A stretch of DNA of 21,681 bases from a virus, in IMG/VR virus record IMGVR_UViG_3300036399_000241, positions 1-21,681 of that record; one strand, given 5' to 3'. The position numbers and the translations under genes are program-made. The notes below the pieces were generated by a model that did no database searches, was not told the origin of the DNA, and saw only the letters and a list, made by a program, of their open reading frames with translations. The number at the start of each line of letters is the position of its first letter. Position 1 is the first letter of the stretch. Shown here in pieces: positions 15,611-20,734 of this stretch.

Positions 15611-15868
15611 ATGGCTTTAGAAAAAGTTGAGATTGTTGACCGCATTGAGGTCTTGGAAAGCGGCTCTGTGCAAGTTCGCACCAAGACCGTAATCAAAGAA
15701 GATGGCGTTGAAATCAGCAGCAAGTTTGCTCGCCACGTTGTCGCCCCCGGCGATGATTACAGCGCCGAAGATGCAAAGGTCAAAGCCATCTGCGCTGCCA
15801 TGCACACCGCTGACGTTGTGGCCGCATACAAGGAATTGCAAAATGCTGCTCAAACTTCTAAAGTCTAA
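15611..15868 (+). CDS. Conserved small phage protein
   Basis: An 85-residue protein. ATG 15611 is chosen because GGAG lies at 15601-15604; the in-frame TTG at 15599 would add four residues. The sequence contains VQVRTKTVIKEDGVEISSKF then RHVVAPGDDYSAEDAKVKAI and ends in a helix (TADVVAAYKELQ). I recall similar short proteins near tail and lysis genes of many phages, where they remain uncharacterised. No membrane segment. The last 26 bases overlap the start of the next gene in another frame. Confidence 0.7.
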   Translation: MALEKVEIVDRIEVLESGSVQVRTKTVIKEDGVEISSKFARHVVAPGDDYSAEDAKVKAICAAMHTADVVAAYKELQNAAQTSKV

Positions 15869-16031
15869 AACAGTCCTGTTTGCACTGCTTCTTGCGGTGC
15901 TTTCGATTGTGCAAGGGTATGTATTCTTGCTGCCCATCACGCCGACTGAGCAAATGTTTGTCGGTATCGCCATTTCAATTGCTGTGACGTTACTTCGTAT
16001 TGTTACGACACAGCCCATTTCTGAAAAATAA
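15843..16031 (+). CDS. 62-residue membrane protein with two helices, holin candidate
   Basis: ATG 15843 is preceded by AAGGA in the end of the gene before. The product has a basic start (MLLKLLKSK), hydrophobic segments at about 10-30 (TVLFALLLAVLSIVQGYVFL) and 40-56 (VGIAISIAVTLLRIV), a short turn with Pro residues between and a polar tail (TTQPISEK). Topology fits a small two-helix holin, and it is the membrane protein nearest to the lysozyme (about 550 bases upstream). Class II-like holin is my best reading; a different small membrane function cannot be excluded. Confidence 0.7.
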   Translation: MLLKLLKSKTVLFALLLAVLSIVQGYVFLLPITPTEQMFVGIAISIAVTLLRIVTTQPISEK

Positions 16032-16052
16032 TTTTTTTGAAAGAAACCATAA

Positions 16053-16406
16053 ATGTCAACCAATTCTCAAATCGCATTTGCCCCCCTTGGCAAGACCGTA
16101 GTCGTAGCCGCAGCCGCATCAGCCCCCACAGGCGTGCAAGCTCCGGTCTACGAGAAGTTCAACCCTCAGAACGCAGGCCAATACCGTTTCATCAACAACG
16201 GCACGACCACCGTGTTCTTGGGCACTGGCCCAACAGCTGCACTAGCCCAGGCTGCTTCGGTTGCTCCAGTCGCTGGCACGCCTTCGGATGCCATCGTCTT
16301 GGTGCCTGGCGCTGTTGAGGTCTTGCGATTCAATATCAACACATACTTTAGCGGCCTGTCCAGCGCAGCGGCTACTGTCTACATCACGCCCGGCCAAGGC
16401 ATTTGA
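16053..16406 (+). CDS. Small beta-rich phage protein
   Basis: A 117-residue, Ala/Val/Thr-rich protein with an Ala-rich early part (VVVAAAASAPTGVQAPVYE) and then likely strands (YRFINNGTTTVFLGTGPTA, AIVLVPGAVEVLRFNIN, ATVYITPGQG). The pattern fits a compact beta-sandwich virion or decoration protein like the one at 8180-8515. The ribosome-binding site is weak (GAAAG). The stop overlaps the next start (TGATG). Confidence 0.65.
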   Translation: MSTNSQIAFAPLGKTVVVAAAASAPTGVQAPVYEKFNPQNAGQYRFINNGTTTVFLGTGPTAALAQAASVAPVAGTPSDAIVLVPGAVEVLRFNINTYFSGLSSAAATVYITPGQGI

Positions 16407-16591
16407 TGCAAGACCGAATCTTAAAATTGATAGGCGAAAACCCACGAACAGCAAAAGAACTTGCCGATTCGTTGGGTGTTTCTAAACAAGAGATCATTGA
16501 TCTACTTGAAAATATGCCTGTCAAAAAGATTCGGTTAATCAGTCGAAACGGAAAATCTCAACCACTTATTTTTTATAAGTACACACTATGA
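16406..16591 (+). CDS. Small helix-turn-helix (winged-helix) protein
   Basis: A 61-residue protein; ATG 16406 shares its A with the previous stop (TGATG), and the stop overlaps the lysozyme start (ATGA). Residues about 3-35 read as a helix-turn-helix (ILKLIGENPRTAKELADSLG then VSKQEIIDLLENM), followed by a two-strand wing (KKIRLISRNGKSQPLIFYKY). The whole protein is one winged-helix domain, without a ligand or oligomerisation part. It could be a late-gene regulator made together with the lysis genes. Function otherwise unknown. Confidence 0.7.
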   Translation: MQDRILKLIGENPRTAKELADSLGVSKQEIIDLLENMPVKKIRLISRNGKSQPLIFYKYTL

Positions 16592-17211
16592 AACGCGCAT
16601 CCATTGCAGCCTTAACGCTTTCAGCCGCCGGTCTTGCTGGGATTGTCGCGCACGAAGGTTATACATCACGCGCCGTTGTCCCTGTTGCTGGCGATCCTCA
16701 GACCGTGGGGTTTGGAAGCACCACACGGCCCGATGGAACGCCCGTAAAGAAAGGCGAGACCATCACCCCCGTGGAGGCTGTTCGCTTTGCTGTTGAACAC
16801 ATCGCAAAGGATGAAAAGCGACTTGCAAAATGCGTGAAGGCTCCTGTTTCTCAGAAAGAATATGACATTCTTGTGGGTCACTCTTACCAGTTCGGTGCAG
16901 TGAAAACATGTAGTTCCACCATCGTCAAAAAAATCAACGCAGGTGACTATATCGGAGCTTGCAATGAGTACGAACGCTGGAAAAAAGTCCGGGGCAAAGA
17001 TTGCAGTGTCGAAGGTAGCGGATGCGCCGGGGTTTACACCAGGGCACTAGAGCGCCGGGACCAATGTTTGGCGGCACAAAATGTAAATACCCCAACACCG
17101 GATGACGAAGTTGATGTGGTGGTTTCTGAAGTAACCACTAACTATTCTTGGATTGTTGTTATTTTGTTAGTTATCGCCGGGTTTTTTGCTTACCGCCGCT
17201 GGAAACAATGA
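16588..17211 (+). CDS. Endolysin, GH24 lysozyme with N-terminal SAR-like and C-terminal membrane helices
   Basis: A 207-residue peptidoglycan-cleaving muramidase. The N-terminal Ala/Gly/Ser-rich, weakly hydrophobic stretch (about residues 5-21, SIAALTLSAAGLAGIVA) with basic MKR before it looks like a signal-anchor-release (SAR) segment. The GH24 catalytic set follows: Glu23 (AHEGYTS), Asp36 (AGDPQ) and Thr39 within TVGFGST; a helical domain to about 165 includes DILVGHSYQFGAV. Six cysteines lie between 82 and 161. Unusually, after an acidic Pro/Val linker the chain ends with a second clear membrane helix (YSWIVVILLVIAGFFAY, about 186-202) and a basic RRWKQ tail. Basic residues at both ends predict N- and C-termini in the cytoplasm and the enzyme domain in the periplasm. 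It overlaps the genes on both sides by ATGA. Confidence 0.88.
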   Translation: MKRASIAALTLSAAGLAGIVAHEGYTSRAVVPVAGDPQTVGFGSTTRPDGTPVKKGETITPVEAVRFAVEHIAKDEKRLAKCVKAPVSQKEYDILVGHSYQFGAVKTCSSTIVKKINAGDYIGACNEYERWKKVRGKDCSVEGSGCAGVYTRALERRDQCLAAQNVNTPTPDDEVDVVVSEVTTNYSWIVVILLVIAGFFAYRRWKQ

Positions 17212-17621
17212 ATCGCATTTTCATTGCATTGATTTTGGTCGCTGCCTCTGTCGCAGGTTTTATGCTTTACCAAGCTGGAAGAATCCACGAAAAAAGCCAT
17301 TGGCTTTCTTTGGAAAACTCCACCCTACGAGAACAGGCCAAAGAAATCGCTAGACAGGTCGAGCAAGCCGCCAAAGCACAAAAGGAATACATCCATGCCC
17401 AAGATGAAATTAATGACCTTGCTGTGCGTTTGCGCGATTCTGACCGGCTGCGCGTCCAGTCTGACCACAGAGCAAAGATCGAAAAAGCCACAAGCGCAAA
17501 TCTCAGAATCTACGCCCGTGGATTACACGATCTTTACTCAACGTGTCGAAAAGAATTTGAAGCAATGGGACTTGAAGGAGCAAGAGCTGCTTCAGGTGTT
17601 GGAGCCTTGAACGTAAAGTAA
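17208..17621 (+). CDS. Rz: Inner-membrane spanin (Rz-like)
   Basis: A 137-residue protein; ATG 17208 overlaps the lysozyme stop (ATGA), and the longer in-frame extension is discarded. One N-terminal membrane helix (about 4-22, IFIALILVAASVAGFMLYQ) is followed by a long charged periplasmic coiled coil (LENSTLREQAKEIARQVEQA to HAQDEINDLAVRLRDSDRLR). This is the i-spanin plan: it joins the outer-membrane partner to fuse inner and outer membranes in the last step of lysis. The partner gene is wholly embedded in another frame at 17395-17610. The C-terminal part is also antisense to the - strand gene at 17534-17851. Confidence 0.88.
   Translation: MNRIFIALILVAASVAGFMLYQAGRIHEKSHWLSLENSTLREQAKEIARQVEQAAKAQKEYIHAQDEINDLAVRLRDSDRLRVQSDHRAKIEKATSANLRIYARGLHDLYSTCRKEFEAMGLEGARAASGVGALNVK
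17395..17610 (+). CDS. Rz1: Outer-membrane spanin lipoprotein (Rz1-like), embedded in Rz
   Basis: A 71-residue protein encoded entirely within Rz in the +1 frame. It has a basic start (MPKMK), a hydrophobic signal and a lipobox LTGC with the acylated Cys at residue 19. The mature part is about 53 residues (CASSLTTEQRSKKPQ, then VDYTIFTQRVEKNLKQWDLK). Signal peptidase II cleavage and export to the outer membrane are expected. Lambda Rz1 is also embedded in Rz, but lambda's mature part is Pro-rich and this one is not. Met4 could be the start instead. Embedded position plus lipobox make the call secure. Confidence 0.88.
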   Translation: MPKMKLMTLLCVCAILTGCASSLTTEQRSKKPQAQISESTPVDYTIFTQRVEKNLKQWDLKEQELLQVLEP

Positions 17622-17851
17622 ACAACGGCTACCAAACACAAAAGCCATATCACCCCAACAATGCCAAGCAAAAACCACTTGGCTAGTGCCTTGCCGTAAC
17701 GCACCCAGAATGATGACAACCCCAAGGGCTTTGCTGCCATCATCACGGGCCTTGCCTTTGCTACCTTAGCGACACGTTCAATTCTTTCCTTGCGAATCGG
17801 GCAGTCACGGCCTTGGTTGCAGTTTCCGTAGTCATCACAACATTTTTTCAT
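17534..17851 (-). CDS. Cys-rich N-terminus membrane protein, last gene of the early-type operon
   Basis: A 105-residue protein whose start overlaps the previous stop by ATGA. Residues 1-20 carry four cysteines (Cys4, 5, 11, 17; MKKCCDDYGNCNQGRDCPIR), a possible metal-binding knuckle, followed by a basic helix. One strong membrane helix lies at about 57-80 (LAKWFLLGIVGVIWLLCLVA), and a short Pro/Ala/Ser tail follows. The start 'NCNQGRDCPIRK' is of a kind I recall in small proteins of betaproteobacterial phages, function unknown. Its 3' end is antisense to Rz over 88 bases and to Rz1 over 77. Topology N-in is expected from the basic N-terminal half. Confidence 0.75.
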   Translation of the reverse strand: MKKCCDDYGNCNQGRDCPIRKERIERVAKVAKARPVMMAAKPLGLSSFWVRYGKALAKWFLLGIVGVIWLLCLVAVVYFTFKAPTPEAALAPSSPIASNSFRHVE

Positions 17852-18177
17852 ACCCGTGCCACTCCATGTCTTTGGGTTAAATGCACATTAGGCACATAGA
17901 CCTCACGCATTGACCCGTTGCAAATCCTGGTTGATACACATTCATTCAGTGCCAATTCTTCACCCAGAGCAACCCGGCCCATTTTGCTAATTTCGTACAT
18001 TCCCGCTTGCCCCCCGAATTGTTTGATGTAGTGCATTCCATACATCCCGTTGATTGTCTTTGACAGCGGCCCGATGTTCAATTTCATTTCCAAGTCCAGG
18101 CGATTCAGTTTGCCGTTTTTGCGCAAACATTCCAAGACTGCTTTGGCTTTTTGACCGAGTTGAGTTCCTAGTTTCAT
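17848..18177 (-). CDS. Winged-helix-like putative DNA-binding protein
   Basis: A 109-residue protein. ATG 18177 is chosen because it overlaps the lipoprotein stop by ATGA; the open frame upstream has no better start and runs through two other genes. Residues about 9-60 suggest a winged helix: KAKAVLECLRKNGKLNRLDL then EMKLNIGPLSKTINGM and a wing with YIKQFGGQAGMYEIS. The remainder (KMGRVALGEELALNECV onward) is basic with a His-rich end. It may regulate phage or host promoters. No strong ribosome-binding site is present, so translation probably depends on the gene before it. Confidence 0.65.
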   Translation of the reverse strand: MKLGTQLGQKAKAVLECLRKNGKLNRLDLEMKLNIGPLSKTINGMYGMHYIKQFGGQAGMYEISKMGRVALGEELALNECVSTRICNGSMREVYVPNVHLTQRHGVARV

Positions 18178-18290
18178 ATTTGTTTTTCTAAAATTAAGCA
18201 AAAGTTGTCGCCGTCCGGTGTAATCCCGCAAACTTCTTGAGTTGTTGAACACGCCGAAAGCAGGGCGGCGATTAAAAGAAGGCGGGTCAT
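18174..18290 (-). CDS. 38-residue lipoprotein
   Basis: ATG 18290 has AGGGG seven bases upstream and overlaps the previous stop by ATGA; the longer upstream extension is basic, Cys-rich and unlike a protein start. The product MTRLLLIAALLSACSTTQEV continues with CGITPDGDNFCLILEKQI. Residues 2-13 form a short signal with the lipobox LSAC; Cys14 would be acylated, leaving a 25-residue mature lipoprotein with two more cysteines (21 and 31). It is not an Rz1 by position, since the Rz/Rz1 pair is on the other strand. Small early lipoproteins in other phages (T5 Llp, for example) block superinfection by masking receptors, so that is one possible role. It follows +2 Ser, which favours the outer membrane. 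Confidence 0.65.
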   Translation of the reverse strand: MTRLLLIAALLSACSTTQEVCGITPDGDNFCLILEKQI

Positions 18291-18502
18291 TCTTGTCCCC
18301 TTGCTCGGATGGCGGCGGCAGCGTGTTTTGTCGCATATGGGCTTTGTCCTTCTCTTTCGCACACCTTTGCACACGCCTCACGCTCATCAGCACGGACAAG
18401 GGCAGCAAATGCTGTGAGGTGTGCAATGCTTCCATCTACAGCATTAATTTGTACAACCACATCAAAGCCAGCCTCACGGGCCATGTCTATCGTGGTTTTC
18501 AT
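18287..18502 (-). CDS. Small conserved early phage protein
   Basis: A 71-residue protein; ATG 18502 has AAAGGA upstream and overlaps the previous stop by ATGA, so it is preferred to the ATG ten codons earlier. The sequence has MKTTIDMAREAGFDVVVQIN, a helix TAFAALVRADEREACAKVCE, and a C-terminal AAAAIRARGQE. The 'ADEREACA' helix occurs in many uncharacterised early phage proteins. No membrane or catalytic motif. Confidence 0.7.
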   Translation of the reverse strand: MKTTIDMAREAGFDVVVQINAVDGSIAHLTAFAALVRADEREACAKVCEREGQSPYATKHAAAAIRARGQE

Positions 18503-19233
18503 TTCATTCCTTTCAGCATCTCTGCTCTGCAATCGTTAAATCCCTGCACATATTGGGGATGCTCACCCTCTCGCGTTCCAAAGGCATCGGGCACGGCTGG
18601 CTGTGCTGCGTTGGTTTCTTCTAAAGGCTCAACAATACGCGCCATTGGATACAACACACTAAATTCATCAGAAAGCAACCTGTTTGCTATTGCTTTTGTC
18701 ATCCTGCCAGTTGTTGCCCATCGGCCAGATTCCATGGTGTCTTGCGCCCAATATTCAATTGCCACTGGTTTTTCATTGTCTTTTGTCATATCTACCTTTC
18801 GTTGATTGTTTGCTGGCTGTGCGGGTTGAACAGCAAGCATTGCATCCAGCATGCGTTGCGGTAGACCATCAACACCATTGGCCCGATGCAACACCTTCAC
18901 GGCTGCAATGTGCATTTCTTCGGTGACGCGAGCGGGCAATGGTGCTGGCTGTGCGGGTGTTGGCTGGACCTTCAGCGCCTTCGCAAGCATTGCTCGAATG
19001 CACTCAGTAGTGCCTTTGTTGTCAAACGCCCATTCATCGTATTCATCGGTAGCGGCTTGAATCATTTCATCGGTTGGCTTACCCAGCGCCACTGGCTCCT
19101 GCACAGTAGGTACTGCAAGGGCTTGCTTGATGGCGGTGATGGCTTCTTTTCCAACGCCATCAGTGTTCCCACCACAGTTAATCAACAACGCCTCCAGCGC
19201 CAGCTTCAATGCTTCGTCTTTTGTGTGTGTCAT
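18499..19233 (-). CDS. Ea22-like modular early protein
   Basis: A 244-residue protein. ATG 19233 is chosen: GGGAG lies about 6 bases upstream and the ATG overlaps the previous stop by ATGA; the longer frame begins in a weak region. It is built from helical segments that appear to repeat: TKDEALKLALEALLINC at the start, then PTDEMIQAATDEYDEWAFDN with IRAMLAKALK, then VTEEMHIAAVKVLHRANGVD with MLDAMLAVQ, joined by Pro/Ala/Gln linkers. The C-terminal part has EYWAQDTMESGRWATTGRMT and VQGFNDCRAEMLKGMK. Such patchwork early proteins are variable among phages and mostly of unknown function. No enzyme motif seen. Confidence 0.7.
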   Translation of the reverse strand: MTHTKDEALKLALEALLINCGGNTDGVGKEAITAIKQALAVPTVQEPVALGKPTDEMIQAATDEYDEWAFDNKGTTECIRAMLAKALKVQPTPAQPAPLPARVTEEMHIAAVKVLHRANGVDGLPQRMLDAMLAVQPAQPANNQRKVDMTKDNEKPVAIEYWAQDTMESGRWATTGRMTKAIANRLLSDEFSVLYPMARIVEPLEETNAAQPAVPDAFGTREGEHPQYVQGFNDCRAEMLKGMK

Positions 19234-19532
19234 GTCAACTCCCTCTCGGCCATCTCGTCGGCCATCTTTGCCCAATACTCCCGGCTCACGCTATCCACCA
19301 GGATTCCAACCTGATCGAACTTGCGCTCGGCCAGCACCTTGGCCAGCACCATCTTGACGTTGGTGCTTGCCTCGCCCAGCGCCTCGGTGATGTTGAACCC
19401 GTCCATCGGATCGCAAGCCTCACCGTGTTGCATCAGTTCAACAGACCGCGCCTCAATTGCCATTGATCGGCGTTCTGCCCGGTCTTCGTCATCTTGACGG
19501 TTGTTCATCATCATGGTGTTGTAATCGCTCAT
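19230..19532 (-). CDS. Hypothetical early protein
   Basis: A 100-residue, charged, helical protein with AGGAG eight bases before its ATG. It begins MSDYNTMMMNNRQDDEDRAE and continues with EARSVELMQHGEACDPMD and VLAKVLAERKFDQVGILVDS. No membrane segment or known motif. It is separated from the gene before by only three bases and overlaps the gene after by ATGA, so it belongs to the same transcript. Confidence 0.7.
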   Translation of the reverse strand: MSDYNTMMMNNRQDDEDRAERRSMAIEARSVELMQHGEACDPMDGFNITEALGEASTNVKMVLAKVLAERKFDQVGILVDSVSREYWAKMADEMAERELT

Positions 19533-19535
19533 GGT

Positions 19536-19778
19536 TTACTCCTGTGCTTTGGCAATGGCAAAACGTAACTTTTGCGTTTCGTGTGCAATAAATTCGTCAT
19601 CACATCTCAGTAATTTCAATTGAGATGTAATGCGGTTAACTGCGTCTTCTGCTGCCTCCAGCAATTCAGCATTGACTGAGTGCAAGCGTCGCAGTTCTGC
19701 GGCTGCCTCCCAATATCCAGTCTTTACTGTTCCATCCAGCTCATCAGCCAATCGCAAGGCTTCGGGTTGTGTACTCAT
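19536..19778 (-). CDS. Small helical early protein
   Basis: An 80-residue protein. ATG 19778 is preferred to upstream ATGs (19790, 19817) because it overlaps the stop of the 19775-19948 gene by ATGA. The start MSTQPEALRLADELDG is a common opening in small phage proteins, followed by helices WEAAAELRRLHSVNAELLEA and AVNRITSQLKLLRC. Probably an all-helix, possibly coiled-coil dimer. Function unknown. Confidence 0.7.
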   Translation of the reverse strand: MSTQPEALRLADELDGTVKTGYWEAAAELRRLHSVNAELLEAAEDAVNRITSQLKLLRCDDEFIAHETQKLRFAIAKAQE

Positions 19779-19948
19779 GACGACCACCATGCAACCAGCA
19801 AAGCGGCCATGCCGCAACCAATTGCCAAAGCCAAGGCATAACCAGCCAAACGCTCGCCCAATGGTTCTTTAGAGTCGTGGCTAACATAGCCTGGGGTGAA
19901 GTGACACTCATCAAGAGTGCGGGGGGTTTTGAGGTGTGAGTCTTTCAT
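19775..19948 (-). CDS. 57-residue protein with C-terminal membrane helix
   Basis: ATG 19948 has a strong ribosome-binding site (AAGGAG, 7 bases upstream). The product begins MKDSHLKTPRTLDECHFTPG and ends with a hydrophobic segment (about 35-55, AGYALALAIGCGMAALLVAW). The 'KTPRTLDECxF' opening is one I recall in other small early phage proteins. A tail-anchored inner-membrane protein is the likely form. It ends in an ATGA overlap with the next gene, which fixes that gene's start. Confidence 0.7.
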   Translation of the reverse strand: MKDSHLKTPRTLDECHFTPGYVSHDSKEPLGERLAGYALALAIGCGMAALLVAWWSS

Positions 19949-19965
19949 GTCGTTCTCCTTGATGT

Positions 19966-19979
19966 GGGGCCGAAGCCCC
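19966..19979 (-). promoter_or_regulatory. Stable UUCG-type RNA hairpin before 19775-19948 gene
   Basis: Read on the - strand the sequence is GGGGC-TTCG-GCCCC: a 5-bp all-GC stem with a UUCG tetraloop, one of the most stable small RNA hairpins. It lies in the 38-base gap between two early genes, 8 bases after one stop and just before the AAGGAG of the next gene. There is no T tract after it, so a full rho-independent terminator is unlikely; processing, pausing or mRNA-end protection fit better. Confidence 0.65.
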
Positions 19980-19986
19980 GGTTGGT

Positions 19987-20160
19987 TTAGATTGCTGTCA
20001 AAGAAGAAACTGGAAGTGACATTTCGCCTTTACGCGCTTTGCCAGTTACCTTGCAATACTCTTTAACCTGTGCGTATTGTTCTCCATCAATGCTGCGAAA
20101 GCCCAAGATGATGAACTGTCCGAATTTTGCTTTTACGATTTGATTAATGTTGAAAGTCAT
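19987..20160 (-). CDS. 57-residue conserved early protein
   Basis: ATG 20160 has AGGAG 8-12 bases upstream. The product reads MTFNINQIVKAKFGQFIILG, then FRSIDGEQYAQVKEYCK and KARKGEMSLPVSSLTAI. The combination FGQFIILGFR, GEQYAQVKE and GEMSLP looks like a conserved small phage protein family with a compact alpha-beta fold; function unknown to me. It is the first gene after the candidate promoter at 20193-20221. Confidence 0.7.
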   Translation of the reverse strand: MTFNINQIVKAKFGQFIILGFRSIDGEQYAQVKEYCKVTGKARKGEMSLPVSSLTAI

Positions 20161-20192
20161 TTGTTAGCTCCTGTTGTGTTGTTGATGGCTCA

Positions 20193-20221
20193 ATCATAAC
20201 ACGAACACCCACAAACTTAAA
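20193..20221 (-). promoter_or_regulatory. Candidate extended -10 promoter for the leftward early operon
   Basis: On the - strand TGTTATGAT (20201-20193) gives a -10 of TATGAT preceded by the extended-10 TG. A poor -35 (TTTAAG, 20221-20216) lies 17 bases upstream, which an extended -10 can tolerate. Transcription would start about 20186, giving a leader of roughly 25 bases before ATG 20160. It sits in the widest gap (85 bases) on this strand. Confidence 0.5.
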
Positions 20222-20230
20222 AGATTTTTT

Positions 20231-20250
20231 TATAGGGATAAACCCTTATA
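20231..20250. repeat. Imperfect palindrome upstream of the candidate promoter
   Basis: TATAGGG (20231-20237) and CCCTTATA (20243-20250) form an imperfect dyad with an ATAAA centre, flanked by a run of seven T (20225-20231) on the + strand. It covers the stop codon of the 20246-20734 gene and lies just upstream of the -35 region. It may be an operator or a weak RNA hairpin; the T run is on the wrong side for a leftward terminator. Confidence 0.45.
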
Positions 20251-20734
20251 TCGCAACATCGTTCGGTTTTCGCTTACCGTCCATCAAGTCATGCAATCGT
20301 TTCTCGGTCAGTCGGTGGCATCGAATCATCGTGCGTGCTGGCAACACGTCAAGAAGGGCGGCGTAGTCTTCCAAGATCGCCCTCACAGCCTGAATCCCTG
20401 CACCGTCCAACCGGATAGCGTTACCCGCTAGGTTTCTGCGTCCTGCCATTGCCATCGCTGTGATGGCATCCATCAACAGCCCTGAGTTGTCCTCGCAGAC
20501 TTGCATGGTTTCAATCAATGTCTCCATGAGGTTGACGGCATCTGAAACTACCCGCCAATCATCGGTAGTTGGGTTTTCGCCTTTTTCCATCGAGGCCAAA
20601 CCTTCATACATTCTGGTCAACTGGTGGCGGCGGTACTCCACTGGTAATGGCTCGGTCGGGCTTGCCATCATTTCATCCATGATGGTGTAGTGCTTGGGCC
20701 TTTGGGCCGGGCGTTTCTTCCCGGCCTTTCTCAC
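20246..20734 (-). CDS. Conserved early phage protein
   Basis: A 162-residue protein with a GTG start at 20734, supported by GAGG upstream and by the GTGA overlap with the previous stop; an ATG start at residue 19 or 22 is less well placed. The N-terminus is basic (MRKAGKKRPAQRPKH). The rest is helical, with EEYRR-like EYRRHQLTRMYEGLASME, DAVNLMETLIETMQ and AIRLDGAGIQAVRAILEDYA, then MIRCHRLTEKRLHDLMDGKR. It is a family I recall from betaproteobacterial phages but without a named function. Grouping with MazG-like and SSB genes suggests a nucleic-acid or metabolism context. Confidence 0.7.
   Translation of the reverse strand: MRKAGKKRPAQRPKHYTIMDEMMASPTEPLPVEYRRHQLTRMYEGLASMEKGENPTTDDWRVVSDAVNLMETLIETMQVCEDNSGLLMDAITAMAMAGRRNLAGNAIRLDGAGIQAVRAILEDYAALLDVLPARTMIRCHRLTEKRLHDLMDGKRKPNDVAI

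Noticed and set aside
17663-17683. Inverted repeat GCCAAG/CTTGGC near the convergent gene ends, considered as a terminator
   Set aside because: There is no T tract on either strand and the repeat lies in the membrane-helix codons of the 17534-17851 gene.
18242-18805. A 187-codon open frame on the + strand
   Set aside because: It crosses several well-supported, ATGA-linked - strand genes and its product lacks a ribosome-binding site and any motif.
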